This document shows positions 6,858 to 6,867 of a DNA stretch of 6,867 nt, one piece after another; within the stretch, counting starts at the first letter, position 1; every line of letters begins with the position of its first letter. Both the position numbers and the translations under genes were made by a program. The DNA lies in contig JAFZKM010000205.1 of the NCBI GenBank assembly GCA_017553665.1, positions 1 to 6,867 of the forward strand. The letters are read 5' to 3'. This stretch comes from Lachnospiraceae bacterium (GTDB taxonomy: Bacteria > Bacillota_A > Clostridia > Lachnospirales > Lachnospiraceae). The notes below the pieces were generated by a model, which did not search any database, had not been told where the DNA came from, and was given only the letters and a program-made list of their open reading frames with translations.

Positions 6858-6867
6858 TATATCAGTC

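Overview
The window is a gene-dense stretch of bacterial chromosome with every supported gene on the minus strand. It reads from the high-coordinate end down to position 15. The order of transcription is hisG, hisD, hisB, hisA, a long hisIE, hpt, an intrinsic terminator, then a separate flotillin gene (floT type). The gene families, AGGAGG-type ribosome binding sites, short-form HisG, monofunctional HisB and FloT-like flotillin point to a Firmicute of class Clostridia. Lachnospiraceae is my best guess. This is inferred from family resemblance, since the window has no marker gene.

Positions 6857 to 2295 hold five histidine biosynthesis genes. Together they encode the first steps (HisG, HisE, HisI, HisA) and two late ones (HisB, HisD). 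hisG is the short form that normally needs HisZ. hisZ, hisC, a histidinol-phosphate phosphatase, hisH and hisF are not in the window. Gaps between genes are 23 to 47 bp with no terminator, so this looks like one operon that continues upstream of the window.

The most unusual object is the HisIE protein. It has about 180 extra N-terminal residues that resemble the first half of a HisF (or HisA-type) barrel. In that segment the first catalytic Asp and the phosphate-binding glycines appear to be replaced. It sits where hisF usually lies, directly after hisA and before hisI, and hisH is also missing from its usual place between hisB and hisA. I read this as a decayed hisF fused to hisIE.

hpt (hypoxanthine phosphoribosyltransferase) follows hisIE by 43 bp and is closed by a strong hairpin and T-tract, so purine salvage appears to be co-transcribed with histidine synthesis. 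Both pathways draw on PRPP, and histidine synthesis consumes ATP and returns AICAR to the purine pathway. The last gene, a flotillin, has its own AT-rich leader and strong ribosome binding site. It is probably an independent transcription unit. No RNA genes, mobile elements or CRISPR arrays were seen.
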